Assembly: GCA_965263065.1 (NCBI GenBank) | Contig: CBDHGH010000001.1 | Coordinates: 1-64,000, forward strand | Length of the DNA: 64,000 nt | Source of the DNA: TK10-74A sp965263065 | Lineage (GTDB): Bacteria; Chloroflexota; Dehalococcoidia; Bin125 | Reading direction: 5' to 3' | Shown here: positions 1 through 7,227 of the stretch, piece after piece | Numbering within the stretch: position 1 is the first letter of the stretch | How the letters are laid out: each line of letters opens with the position of its first letter | Made by a program: the position numbers and the translations under genes | Notes under the pieces: model-generated | Told to the model about the DNA's origin: nothing | Seen by the model: the letters and a program-made list of their open reading frames with translations, nothing else | Database searches by the model: none

Positions 1-916
1 CTCGAACAATTCGCCGTAGAAGCCCTGCCAAGCCTCCGGCATGGTCGCGACGTTGAGCGCCAGCAGCAGCGACGGCGAACTCGCCGGGTCGTACGTCCGC
101 GTCTGCAGCGCCTGCCGTCGCGCCGTGGCGCGCCCAGTCCACGCGGCGCAGGGGGTCGCCGGCCTGATAGTCGCGCAGGCCGCGCAGCCGGGCGGGATCG
201 TCGAAGAGCGGATCGGCGCCGCGCTCCTCGCCCAGCGGCCGCCGCGCCGGCAGGCCCAGCGGGTCCATCGGCAGCACTGGCGGGTAGACCCAGAGCGTCA
301 GCGCCGTCGGCACGACGCGCTCGCGCGTGAAGAAGCCGAACAGGTCGCCCGCGCGCAGCGCCGTCCGCCCGAAGGCGAAGTACCCGCGATGGTTCAGCGG
401 GATCGTGTAGTCCCAGGTCAGCCGCTCGTACCAGCGCAGCCCCGTCAGGCGGTCCAGGCGGGCCATCTTGGGCGTGCCGATCGGCTCCAGGTTGCGGCCC
501 AGCGGGGCCAGCACTTCCGGCACCTCGGTCCGCAGCGACAGCCAGGGCAGCGGCAGCAGCTTGCGATTGGAGATGCGCATCCGGTAGCGGATCGACTCGC
601 CGACGAAGGCGTGGTCCAGCGACAGATCCTGCGCGACGTCGAGCCGGGTCAGCGCCAGCCGCCCCCAGAGTCGCGCCAGCCAGCCCGCCACGAACACGCC
701 CGACCCGACCAGCGCGATGACGATCTCCCCCGCCGTGATGCCGATCAGCACCACCAGCAGCGAGAGCGGGATCCAGGACTCGCGCAGCATACGGTTCTCG
801 CGCGTCTGCACGAAGCGGCCCGGGTCGGTCGGGCGCTGGCTGCCGGGCGACGCTTTGTCCCCGGGCGACCGCAGGCGGTCCTCCGGTCGCAGGCCCAGCC
901 CTCCGAAAGCGGCCAT
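1..916 (-). pseudogene. DUF58 domain protein, frameshifted and truncated by the window edge
   Basis: This is a DUF58 family protein of the kind that accompanies MoxR ATPases (von Willebrand-like fold, membrane anchored, function poorly defined). The start ATG lies immediately after the TAG stop of the MoxR gene; an internal Met at residue 43 is an alternative start. Two adjacent membrane segments lie at about residues 46-85. The conserved region RDYQAGDPLRRVDW is readable close to the window edge. Directly after it the frame must shift by one base, inside the GC run at 127-134, to recover the expected family continuation (AATARRQALQTRTYDPASSP). Without the shift the family signature stops at VDWA. 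A sequencing indel and a real mutation look the same here. The C-terminal end lies outside the window. Confidence 0.75.
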
Positions 917-1924
917 CTAGGTCTCCACCGGGACGGGCACGCCGCGGATGATCCCCTCCAGCAGGTCGGCGCTCGTGCGGGAGCGCAGGCGGCTCTGCGC
1001 GCCCAGCAGCAGCCGGTGCGGCAGCACGACCCGCGCCATCTCCTGGACGTCGTCCGGCAGGACGTAGGCGCGGCCGCGGATCGCGGCCAGCGAGCGGCTC
1101 GTGCGCAGCAGGCCCAGCGACGCCCGCGGGCTCGCGCCCAGCTCGAACGAGTCCTCCTCGCGCGTCGCCCGCACCAGATCGACGATGTAGCCGCGCACCC
1201 GCTGGTGGACCTGCACCTGCTCCACGGCCCGGCTCAGATCGCGCAGCGCGGCCGCCTCGACGACGGGCGCCAGCGCGTCCAGCGGTTGCGCCCGCTCGAA
1301 GCGCGCCAGGATGTCGTCCTCCTCCTCGGCGCTGGGGTAGCCGATGCGCAGGCGCAGCAGGAAGCGATCGAGCTGCGCCTCGGGCAGCGGGAACGTGCCC
1401 TCCAGCTCGACCGGGTTCTGCGTCGCGATGACCAGGAAGGGGCGCTGCATGTGCCGCGTCTCCCCGTCGATGGTCACCTGGCGCTCCTCCATCGCTTCCA
1501 GCAGCGCCGACTGCGTGCGGGGACTGGCGCGGTTGATCTCGTCGGCCAGCACCAACTGGGCGAGCAGCGGCCCGGGGCGGAACTCGAACGCGCCCGTCGC
1601 CTGGTTGTAGACGTTGCTGCCGGTCACGTCGGCGGGCGTCAGGTCGGGCGTGAACTGGATGCGACGGAAGTCCAGCCCCAGCGAGCGCGCCAGCGACTTG
1701 GCCAGCATGGTCTTGCCCAGCCCCGGCACGTCATCGAGCAGGATGTGTCCCTCCGACAGCAGGGCCACGATCGTGTGCTCCACGACCGCGTCCTTGCCGA
1801 CGATCACGCGCCCCACGTTCTCGCGGATGCGCGCCGCCGCCGCCGCGATCCCGGCCACGTCGCCGGACGCCGCGTCTCCCGCCGGCGCCGCCCATGTCGA
1901 TTCCGTGCCCGTCGCCTCTGCCAT
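917..1924 (-). CDS. MoxR-family AAA+ ATPase
   Basis: This is a MoxR-type AAA+ ATPase of 335 residues, the usual family length. These proteins act as chaperone-like ATPases that help assemble or activate partner complexes, typically with a DUF58 protein encoded next door, as here. The Walker A motif GLGKT is at about residues 68-72, the Walker B VLADEINR at 125-132 and the sensor 1 ATQNP at 167-171. The segment PEAQLDRFLLR at 181-191 is typical of MoxR. I chose the ATG at 1924 because GGAGG sits seven bases upstream and the family similarity begins shortly after; the longer open frame upstream is non-homologous and runs into the divergent SDR gene. The pair transcribes away from the SDR genes. 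Confidence 0.93.
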   Translation of the reverse strand: MAEATGTESTWAAPAGDAASGDVAGIAAAAARIRENVGRVIVGKDAVVEHTIVALLSEGHILLDDVPGLGKTMLAKSLARSLGLDFRRIQFTPDLTPADVTGSNVYNQATGAFEFRPGPLLAQLVLADEINRASPRTQSALLEAMEERQVTIDGETRHMQRPFLVIATQNPVELEGTFPLPEAQLDRFLLRLRIGYPSAEEEDDILARFERAQPLDALAPVVEAAALRDLSRAVEQVQVHQRVRGYIVDLVRATREEDSFELGASPRASLGLLRTSRSLAAIRGRAYVLPDDVQEMARVVLPHRLLLGAQSRLRSRTSADLLEGIIRGVPVPVET

Positions 1925-2004
1925 GCGGCCTCCGTTCTCGCCACGCCGCCGATCGGCGGGGATCACGCGTCGGGCCAGACTACCAGCCGCGCCGCCCCGC
2001 ACGC

Positions 2005-2072
2005 GGCGGCGCGACCGTGGCGGTTCCACACCGACGCCGGCGCGTGCTACTTTTCCGCGACGGAGGTGGGAG
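2005..2072 (+). repeat. Leader of the first SDR gene, copy 1 of a duplicated 68-bp segment
   Basis: This 68-bp segment ends at the start codon of the first SDR gene and matches 2844-2911 before the second SDR gene with only scattered differences. Both carry the block GTGCTACTTTTCCGCGACGG and a strong Shine-Dalgarno GGAGGTG four bases from the start. The TACTTT hexamer at 2048-2053, preceded by TG, is a possible extended -10. The tandem duplication therefore included regulatory DNA. Confidence 0.8.
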
Positions 2073-2816
2073 TTGGCCGGACGGCTCGATGGCAAGGTGG
2101 CGTTGATCACGGGCGGCGCGCGCGGGCAGGGCGCGGCCGAGGCGGCGCTCTTCGCTCAGGAGGGCGCGGCGGTCGTCATCACGGACGTGCTCGACGAGGA
2201 GGGGCGCGCCACCGCCGCCGCGATCGACGGCTGCCGCTACCTGCACCAGGACGTGCGCGACGAGGCCCGCTGGGCGGAAGTGGTGGCCGATGTCGTGGCG
2301 CAAGAGGGCAGCCTCACGGTGCTGGTCAACAACGCCGGTTTCCTGCTCGCCGCGTCGCTGATGGAGACCAGCCTCGAGGACTACCACCGCGTGATCGACA
2401 TCAACCAGGTCGGCGTATTCCTGGGCATGCGGGCGGTCGTGCCGGCCATGCGAGCGGCCGTCGGCGGCTCGATCATCAACATCTCCTCGGTCGGCGGCAT
2501 GATTCCGGCGCCGACCGCGCTCGTCTACGGCGCGAGCAAGTGGGCCGTCCGTGGCATGACCAAGTCCGCCGCCCGCCACCTGGGTCCGGACAACATCCGC
2601 GTCAACTCCATCCATCCCGGCGTCATCGACACGGCCATGGTCCACGGCGACCCCGCGCAGGAGGCGAGTTGGCAGCGGATGAACCGGGACATTCCGCTGG
2701 GGCGGTCCGGCACGCCGGAGGACGTCGCCTGGCTGGCGCTCTTCCTCGCTTCCGACGAGAGCAGCTACGTCTCCGCCGGCGAATACCTGATCGACGGCGC
2801 CCACTTCATGCGCTAG
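2073..2816 (+). CDS. Short-chain dehydrogenase/reductase, copy 1 (TTG start)
   Basis: This is a classical SDR oxidoreductase of 247 residues. It has the cofactor motif TGGARGQG near the N-terminus, an acidic residue ending beta-2 (ITD), which favours NAD over NADP, the NNAG motif and the catalytic pair in YGASK. The substrate is unknown. The start is taken as TTG because GGAGGTG lies four bases upstream, exactly where its paralogue has ATG, and the paralogue's N-terminus AGRLDGKVAL aligns from the next codon. It is about 95 bp upstream of a very similar SDR gene on the same strand. Differences between the two copies cluster after NNAG, after the catalytic Ser and in the loop after HPG, all of which line the substrate pocket in this family. 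Confidence 0.9.
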   Translation: MAGRLDGKVALITGGARGQGAAEAALFAQEGAAVVITDVLDEEGRATAAAIDGCRYLHQDVRDEARWAEVVADVVAQEGSLTVLVNNAGFLLAASLMETSLEDYHRVIDINQVGVFLGMRAVVPAMRAAVGGSIINISSVGGMIPAPTALVYGASKWAVRGMTKSAARHLGPDNIRVNSIHPGVIDTAMVHGDPAQEASWQRMNRDIPLGRSGTPEDVAWLALFLASDESSYVSAGEYLIDGAHFMR

Positions 2817-2843
2817 GCGTCCATCCCTGCGACGCCGGCGACG

Positions 2844-2911
2844 GGCGGCGCGACCGTGGCAGGTCCCCACCGACGCCGGTACGTGCTACTTTTCCGCGAC
2901 GGAGGTGCGAC
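2844..2911 (+). repeat. Leader of the second SDR gene, copy 2 of a duplicated 68-bp segment
   Basis: This is the second copy of the 68-bp leader found at 2005-2072. It keeps the TACTTT hexamer (2887-2892) and the GGAGGTG ribosome site at the same distances from the start codon. It occupies most of the gap between the two SDR genes, so each copy could be transcribed on its own. Confidence 0.8.
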
Positions 2912-3652
2912 ATGGCCGGACGACTCGATGGCAAGGTGGCGTTGATCACGGGCGGCGCGCGCGGGCAGGGCGCGGCCGAGGCGGCGCTGTTCGCCGAGGA
3001 GGGCGCGGCGGTCGTGATCACCGACGTGCTCGACGAGGAGGGCCGCGCCACCGCCGCCGCGATCGACGGCTGCCGCTACCTGCACCAGGACGTGCGCGAC
3101 GAGGATCGCTGGACGGAAGTGGTGGCCGACATCGTGGCGCAGGAGGGCAGCCTGACGGTGTTGATCAACAACGCCGGCATCTTCCCCGTCCAGTCGCTGA
3201 TGGAGACCAGCCTGGAGGACTACCGCCGCGTGATCGACATCAACCAACTCGGCGTGTTCCTGGGCATGCGGGCGGTCGTGCCGGCCATGCGAGAGGCCGG
3301 CGGCGGCTCGATCATCAACATCTCCTCGGTCGCCGGGATGCTCGCGACGCCCGGGTCGTTCGGCTACGGCGCGAGTAAGTGGGCCGTCCGCGGCATGACC
3401 AAGTCCGCCGCCCGCGACCTGGGGCCGGACAACATCCGCGTCAACTCCATCCATCCCGGCATCATCGAGACGCCCATGATCCACAACTTCCCCGCCTACG
3501 ACGCGGACCCGCAGTCGATCATCCGCGACATCCCGCTGGGGCGGGCGGGCGAGCCGGAGGACATCGCGCGGCTGGCGCTCTTCCTCGCCTCCGACGAGAG
3601 CAGCTACGTCTCGGCCGGCGAATACCTGATCGACGGCGCGTTCATGCGCTAG
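2912..3652 (+). CDS. Short-chain dehydrogenase/reductase, copy 2
   Basis: This is a classical SDR of 246 residues. The glycine motif TGGARGQG is at residues 13-20, Asp38 at the end of beta-2 predicts NAD binding, NNAG is at 86-89, the catalytic Ser is at about 139 and Tyr152 and Lys156 lie in YGASK. It is the tandem paralogue of the preceding gene and is nearly identical outside the substrate-binding loops. The ATG has GGAGGTG four bases upstream. The family includes steroid, sugar and secondary alcohol dehydrogenases, and the sequence alone does not identify the substrate. The gene is convergent with the LLM flavoenzyme, with nine bases between the two stop codons and no visible terminator hairpin. 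Confidence 0.93.
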   Translation: MAGRLDGKVALITGGARGQGAAEAALFAEEGAAVVITDVLDEEGRATAAAIDGCRYLHQDVRDEDRWTEVVADIVAQEGSLTVLINNAGIFPVQSLMETSLEDYRRVIDINQLGVFLGMRAVVPAMREAGGGSIINISSVAGMLATPGSFGYGASKWAVRGMTKSAARDLGPDNIRVNSIHPGIIETPMIHNFPAYDADPQSIIRDIPLGRAGEPEDIARLALFLASDESSYVSAGEYLIDGAFMR

Positions 3653-3661
3653 GCGCGTCCC

Positions 3662-4606
3662 TCAGACGCCGGCGACCTGCGGCGCGACCTCTTCCGCCAG
3701 CCAGGTGGGGATGTCGTCGTCGTCGTAGAGGAAGTGTTCCACCTGCACCTCGCGCAGGCCCAACTCGCCCAGCGCGCCCAGCCGCTGCACCAGCTCATCG
3801 GTCCCGCCGACGACCGTGCCCTTCGCGGCCGCCTCCGCGCGATAGGCGGCCGGGTCACCGTCGACGCCGTTCAACTCCATCACCCGCGTCGTCACGCGGT
3901 CGCGCACGGCCGCAGTCGGCCCCGCGAGTCCGAACATCAACATCGAGGACCGGATCGTCGCCGGGTCGCGGCCCACGGCCGCGCAGTGCCCGGCCAGCAC
4001 CGACAGCTTGCGCCGGACCTCCTCCGGACGCAGGTTGACGCTGTTCCACTCGACGGCGTGCTCGGCCACCATCCGCAGGATGCGGCGCTCGCCCGCCCCG
4101 CCGATCAGGATGGGCGGCGCGGGGTCGGGCTTGGGCAGGCAGTCCGCCTCACGGACGTGGTAGTAGCGACCGTCGTACGTCGTGGGGCCCGGCTGCCACA
4201 GCGCCCGGATCAGCTCCAGCGATTCCGCCAGCCGGTCCATGCGCTCGCGCAGCGGCGGGAACGGGATGCCGTAGGCGACGTGCTCGGGCTCGTGCCAGCC
4301 CGCCCCCAGCCCCATCACGAAGCGGCCCCCGCTGAGCAGCGAGATTTGCCCCGCCATCCGCGCCACGTCGACCGGCGTGCGGAACGTCATCGGCGTGACC
4401 AGCGGCCCGAAGCGCAGCGACGTCGTCTCCTGCGCCGCCATCACGAACGACAGGTACGCCTCCAGCGAGTCGGCGGGCGACCGGATCATGTAGTGGTCGG
4501 AGCGGAAGAGGCTGGGGAACTTGAGCCGCTCGGCCAGATGCAGGATGTGCCGCCAGCGCTCCCACGTCAGCCCCCACTGCCCCTCGACCATCAGCCCGAT
4601 GTCCAT
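3662..4606 (-). CDS. LLM-class flavin-dependent oxidoreductase
   Basis: This is a luciferase-like monooxygenase-fold enzyme of 314 residues that would use FMN or F420; the sequence as read by eye does not decide between them. It begins MDIGLMVEGQWGLTWERW and has the typical N-terminal strand and the FRSDHY motif, then LLSGGRFVMGLGAGWHEPEH and PILIGGAGERRILRMVAEHA, both characteristic of the family. I chose the ATG at 4606, with AGGCAGGA just upstream; the longer open frame crosses the divergent amidohydrolase gene. The neighbours are an SDR pair and an amidohydrolase, which suggests organic acid or ring catabolism, but no pathway can be named. Confidence 0.9.
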   Translation of the reverse strand: MDIGLMVEGQWGLTWERWRHILHLAERLKFPSLFRSDHYMIRSPADSLEAYLSFVMAAQETTSLRFGPLVTPMTFRTPVDVARMAGQISLLSGGRFVMGLGAGWHEPEHVAYGIPFPPLRERMDRLAESLELIRALWQPGPTTYDGRYYHVREADCLPKPDPAPPILIGGAGERRILRMVAEHAVEWNSVNLRPEEVRRKLSVLAGHCAAVGRDPATIRSSMLMFGLAGPTAAVRDRVTTRVMELNGVDGDPAAYRAEAAAKGTVVGGTDELVQRLGALGELGLREVQVEHFLYDDDDIPTWLAEEVAPQVAGV

Positions 4607-4751
4607 CGCGAATCCTGCCTCTCCCGTGCCCGGCGCCCTCGTGCGCCGAATCCTCGACGACCGTCTACCTGATGGTAAGGCCCAGCGGCGGGGCCGGGCT
4701 GGAGAGATCGGCCGTCGCGGAGTAGCCTGCGGGCGAAGACGGGAGACGCAC

Positions 4752-5972
4752 ATGACCACCGCTGAAGCCCCCACACCCACCGCCGACCCGAACGCATGGC
4801 GCAGCGAGACGCCCGGCACGGGCGATTGGCCGCGCACCGCCCGCGCCGGCGATCCCAACAAGTACTTCATCCTGTCGACCGACTCCCACGCGCAGGAGCC
4901 GGGCGATCTCTGGGCCGCGCGCATCGAGCCCGAGTACCGCGATCGCATCCCGCGGCAGATCGTCGACGAGGACGGCGTCCGCTGGCAGGTGGCCGAGGGC
5001 TTCCGGCCCGTGAAGGTGCGCGACCTGCACCTGGAGGGGGAGGACCAACTCCGCACCGACGCCGGCTACACGATCCCGGAGCGCATCCGCGACCTCGATC
5101 AGGACGGCGTCGACGTCGAGTTGATCTTCCCCAACCGCGGCCTCGCCATGTACGCCACGCCCGACCCGCTGCTGGCGCAGGCGCAGTGCCGCGTCTGGAA
5201 CGACTACGCCCACGAGACCTTCTCCGCCTATCGGGATCGCATGGTGCCCGTGGCGGCGATCAGCCCGGCCGACGTGGCGGGGTCGCTCAAGGAGATCGAG
5301 CGCGCCGTCGACATGGGCTTCCGCTGCGTCACGATGCCCAACCGCCCGATCTGGGGGGCGGGCGACGGGTCGGAGTCGAACTACAACCTCAAGGAGTACG
5401 AGCCGCTCTGGGACGCCCTGCAGGACGCCGACCTGCCCGTCGCGATCCACATCGCCACGGGCAAGGACCCCCGCGGCGCGCGCGGACGCGGCGGGGCGGT
5501 GATCAACTACGCCGTGCACGCCCTGGGGCAGTCGTTGGAGCCGGTGGTGAACATCTGCGCCTCGGGCGCGCTGGAGAAGTACCCCCGCCTCCGCTTCGCG
5601 ACGATCGAGGCCGGCATCGGCTGGATCGCCTGGGCCTGCACGGCCATGGACGAGGCCTACTTCAAGCACCACATGTACTCGTTCCCCCGCATGCAGAACC
5701 TGCCCAGCGAGCACTTCAAGCGCAGCTTCTTCGCCAGCTTCGGCGAGGACCCGCCCGGGCTCGCGCTGGGCCGCCGCTTCGGGCTGATGCAGACCTACAT
5801 GTGGGCCAACGACTACCCCCACGCCGAAGGCACCTGGCCGCACTCGGCGGCGGCGATCGAGCGCACCATGGGCGACCTCAGCGACGACGAGCGCGCCCAG
5901 GTTCTGGGCCTCAACGCCCTGCGCTTCCTGGGTCTGGAGCATGGACCGGACCGCCGCATCGTGAGCGGCTGA
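4752..5972 (+). CDS. Amidohydrolase-2 family metal-dependent hydrolase/decarboxylase (ACMSD-like)
   Basis: This is a TIM-barrel amidohydrolase of the PF04909 type, 406 residues long. The family includes aminocarboxymuconate-semialdehyde decarboxylase, resorcylate decarboxylases and related hydrolases. The N-terminal metal motif DSH is at residues 44-46. The barrel motifs YAHETFSAYRDRMVPVA, VAIHIATGKD and the C-terminal ANDYPHAEGTWPHS follow in the usual order. The ATG has GGGAG upstream, and TAGCCT at 4723-4728 is a candidate -10. The gene is divergent from the LLM oxidoreductase. The reaction (decarboxylation or hydrolysis) and the substrate cannot be read from the sequence. Confidence 0.88.
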   Translation: MTTAEAPTPTADPNAWRSETPGTGDWPRTARAGDPNKYFILSTDSHAQEPGDLWAARIEPEYRDRIPRQIVDEDGVRWQVAEGFRPVKVRDLHLEGEDQLRTDAGYTIPERIRDLDQDGVDVELIFPNRGLAMYATPDPLLAQAQCRVWNDYAHETFSAYRDRMVPVAAISPADVAGSLKEIERAVDMGFRCVTMPNRPIWGAGDGSESNYNLKEYEPLWDALQDADLPVAIHIATGKDPRGARGRGGAVINYAVHALGQSLEPVVNICASGALEKYPRLRFATIEAGIGWIAWACTAMDEAYFKHHMYSFPRMQNLPSEHFKRSFFASFGEDPPGLALGRRFGLMQTYMWANDYPHAEGTWPHSAAAIERTMGDLSDDERAQVLGLNALRFLGLEHGPDRRIVSG

Positions 5973-6005
5973 GTCGCGCGCGGCGCTGCGGCCTGGACTC
6001 CGGCG

Positions 6006-7094
6006 TCAGGTCGCGCCGGCCGGCGCCTCCGCCTCGGGATCGATGGCGTCCTCCAGCGGGCGGGCGGCGATGTACTCCACCAGGCCCGTCGCCACCGCGA
6101 CGATCGGCACCGCGATCGCCGCCCCCAGCACGCCCCAGACGATCGCGCCGGTCGTGACGGAGAGAATCACGACCATCGGATGCAGCGACACTTGTCGCCC
6201 GACGAGCACCGGCGCGACCACGTTGCCCTCGAACTGCTGCACCGCCAGCACCGCCACGCCGACCAGCACCGCGTCGGTGAATCCCTCCGAGACCAGCGCC
6301 ACCAGGATCGCCACGATGCCCGCCGCCACGGCCCCCACGATGGGGATGAACGACGCGAAGAAGGTGAGCACGACCAGCGGCAGCACCAGCGGCACGCCGA
6401 TGATCAGCAATGCGATGCCGATGAACGTGGCGTCACAAAACGCCACCGTGGCGGTGCCCCGGAAGTAGTGCCCCAGGATCGACCAGGCCTGCTGACCGAT
6501 GAGGCTGATGTCCGTCCGCCGCGACTCCGGGACGAGCCGCAGCCCCCACTGCCACATGTTGCGCCCGTCCTTGAGCGCGAAGAACAGCACCACGACCGCC
6601 AGGATCGCCCCGGCCGCGAGTTCGATCGCCACCGACGCGCCGCTGAACACCCCGCCCAGGATTGTGCCGGTGTTGTTGCGCAGGTTGTCGAGCAGGTCGT
6701 CGATCGCGCTGTCGACATCCTCCCGGGGGATCTCCAGCCGGTCGACGAGGAAATCGCCGACCTCCTGGACCCCGCCCTCGAAGTCGACGTCGAGGCGGTC
6801 GAAGTCCGCGATCACCGTCCCCACGAGGGCGGCCGTGAGCCCCGCGACCACGGTCAGGCCCAGCAGCAGCGCGAGCAGCGCCGCGATCCAGCGCGGCAGC
6901 CAGCGCGCCTCCAGCCGATCGACCAGGGGGCTGAGCTGCGTCGCGAGCAGCACCGCCACGAAGCAGGGGATCGCGATGATGCGCAGCTGGGCCACGACGT
7001 AGGCGATGACGACGGCTGCCGCCCCCACGATCAGCACCCGCCAAGCGACCGCCGCCGCGAGGCGCAAGGGCTCCGGGACCGTGCTCTCGGGCAT
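6006..7094 (-). CDS. AI-2E family transporter (YdiK/PerM-like)
   Basis: This is a polytopic membrane protein of 362 residues in the AI-2E transporter family (PF01594). It has hydrophobic segments at about residues 15-65 (two to three helices), a soluble stretch containing the DRLDVDFEGG region, and a C-terminal block of helices including LVLPLVVLTFFASFIPIVG, which resembles the conserved family signature around a P-x-x-G motif. Despite the family name, members carry out varied transport, including of Na+/H+ and small molecules, so no substrate is assigned. The start ATG has GGGAG eight bases upstream. The gene lies between two catabolic genes and converges on the upstream amidohydrolase. Confidence 0.88.
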   Translation of the reverse strand: MPESTVPEPLRLAAAVAWRVLIVGAAAVVIAYVVAQLRIIAIPCFVAVLLATQLSPLVDRLEARWLPRWIAALLALLLGLTVVAGLTAALVGTVIADFDRLDVDFEGGVQEVGDFLVDRLEIPREDVDSAIDDLLDNLRNNTGTILGGVFSGASVAIELAAGAILAVVVLFFALKDGRNMWQWGLRLVPESRRTDISLIGQQAWSILGHYFRGTATVAFCDATFIGIALLIIGVPLVLPLVVLTFFASFIPIVGAVAAGIVAILVALVSEGFTDAVLVGVAVLAVQQFEGNVVAPVLVGRQVSLHPMVVILSVTTGAIVWGVLGAAIAVPIVAVATGLVEYIAARPLEDAIDPEAEAPAGAT

Positions 7095-7169
7095 GCCGAA
7101 CTCCCGCCGTTCCGCGCGGCGCTCAGTATCGTGCCCGGCTCCGCCCCTGTCGATTGCCGGCCGGCCGTC

Positions 7170-7198
7170 TTGCTGTCCACCAGCGCCGCCCCCATACT
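7170..7198 (+). promoter_or_regulatory. Putative sigma-70-type promoter of the double CoA transferase gene
   Basis: TTGCTG (7170-7175) and CATACT (7193-7198) are separated by 17 bases, giving a plausible -35/-10 pair. The -10 ends 30 bases before the start codon at 7228, and GGAGGGGG lies between as the ribosome site. This is a by-eye call without transcript evidence. Confidence 0.45.
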
Positions 7199-7227
7199 GG
7201 GACGGCAACGCGGGAGGGGGCCGGACA

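Noticed and set aside
41..3652. A 1,203-codon open frame on the plus strand
   Set aside because: Only its last 246 codons are the second SDR gene; the rest is antisense to DUF58 and MoxR and out of frame with the first SDR, with Arg/Gln-rich shadow composition.
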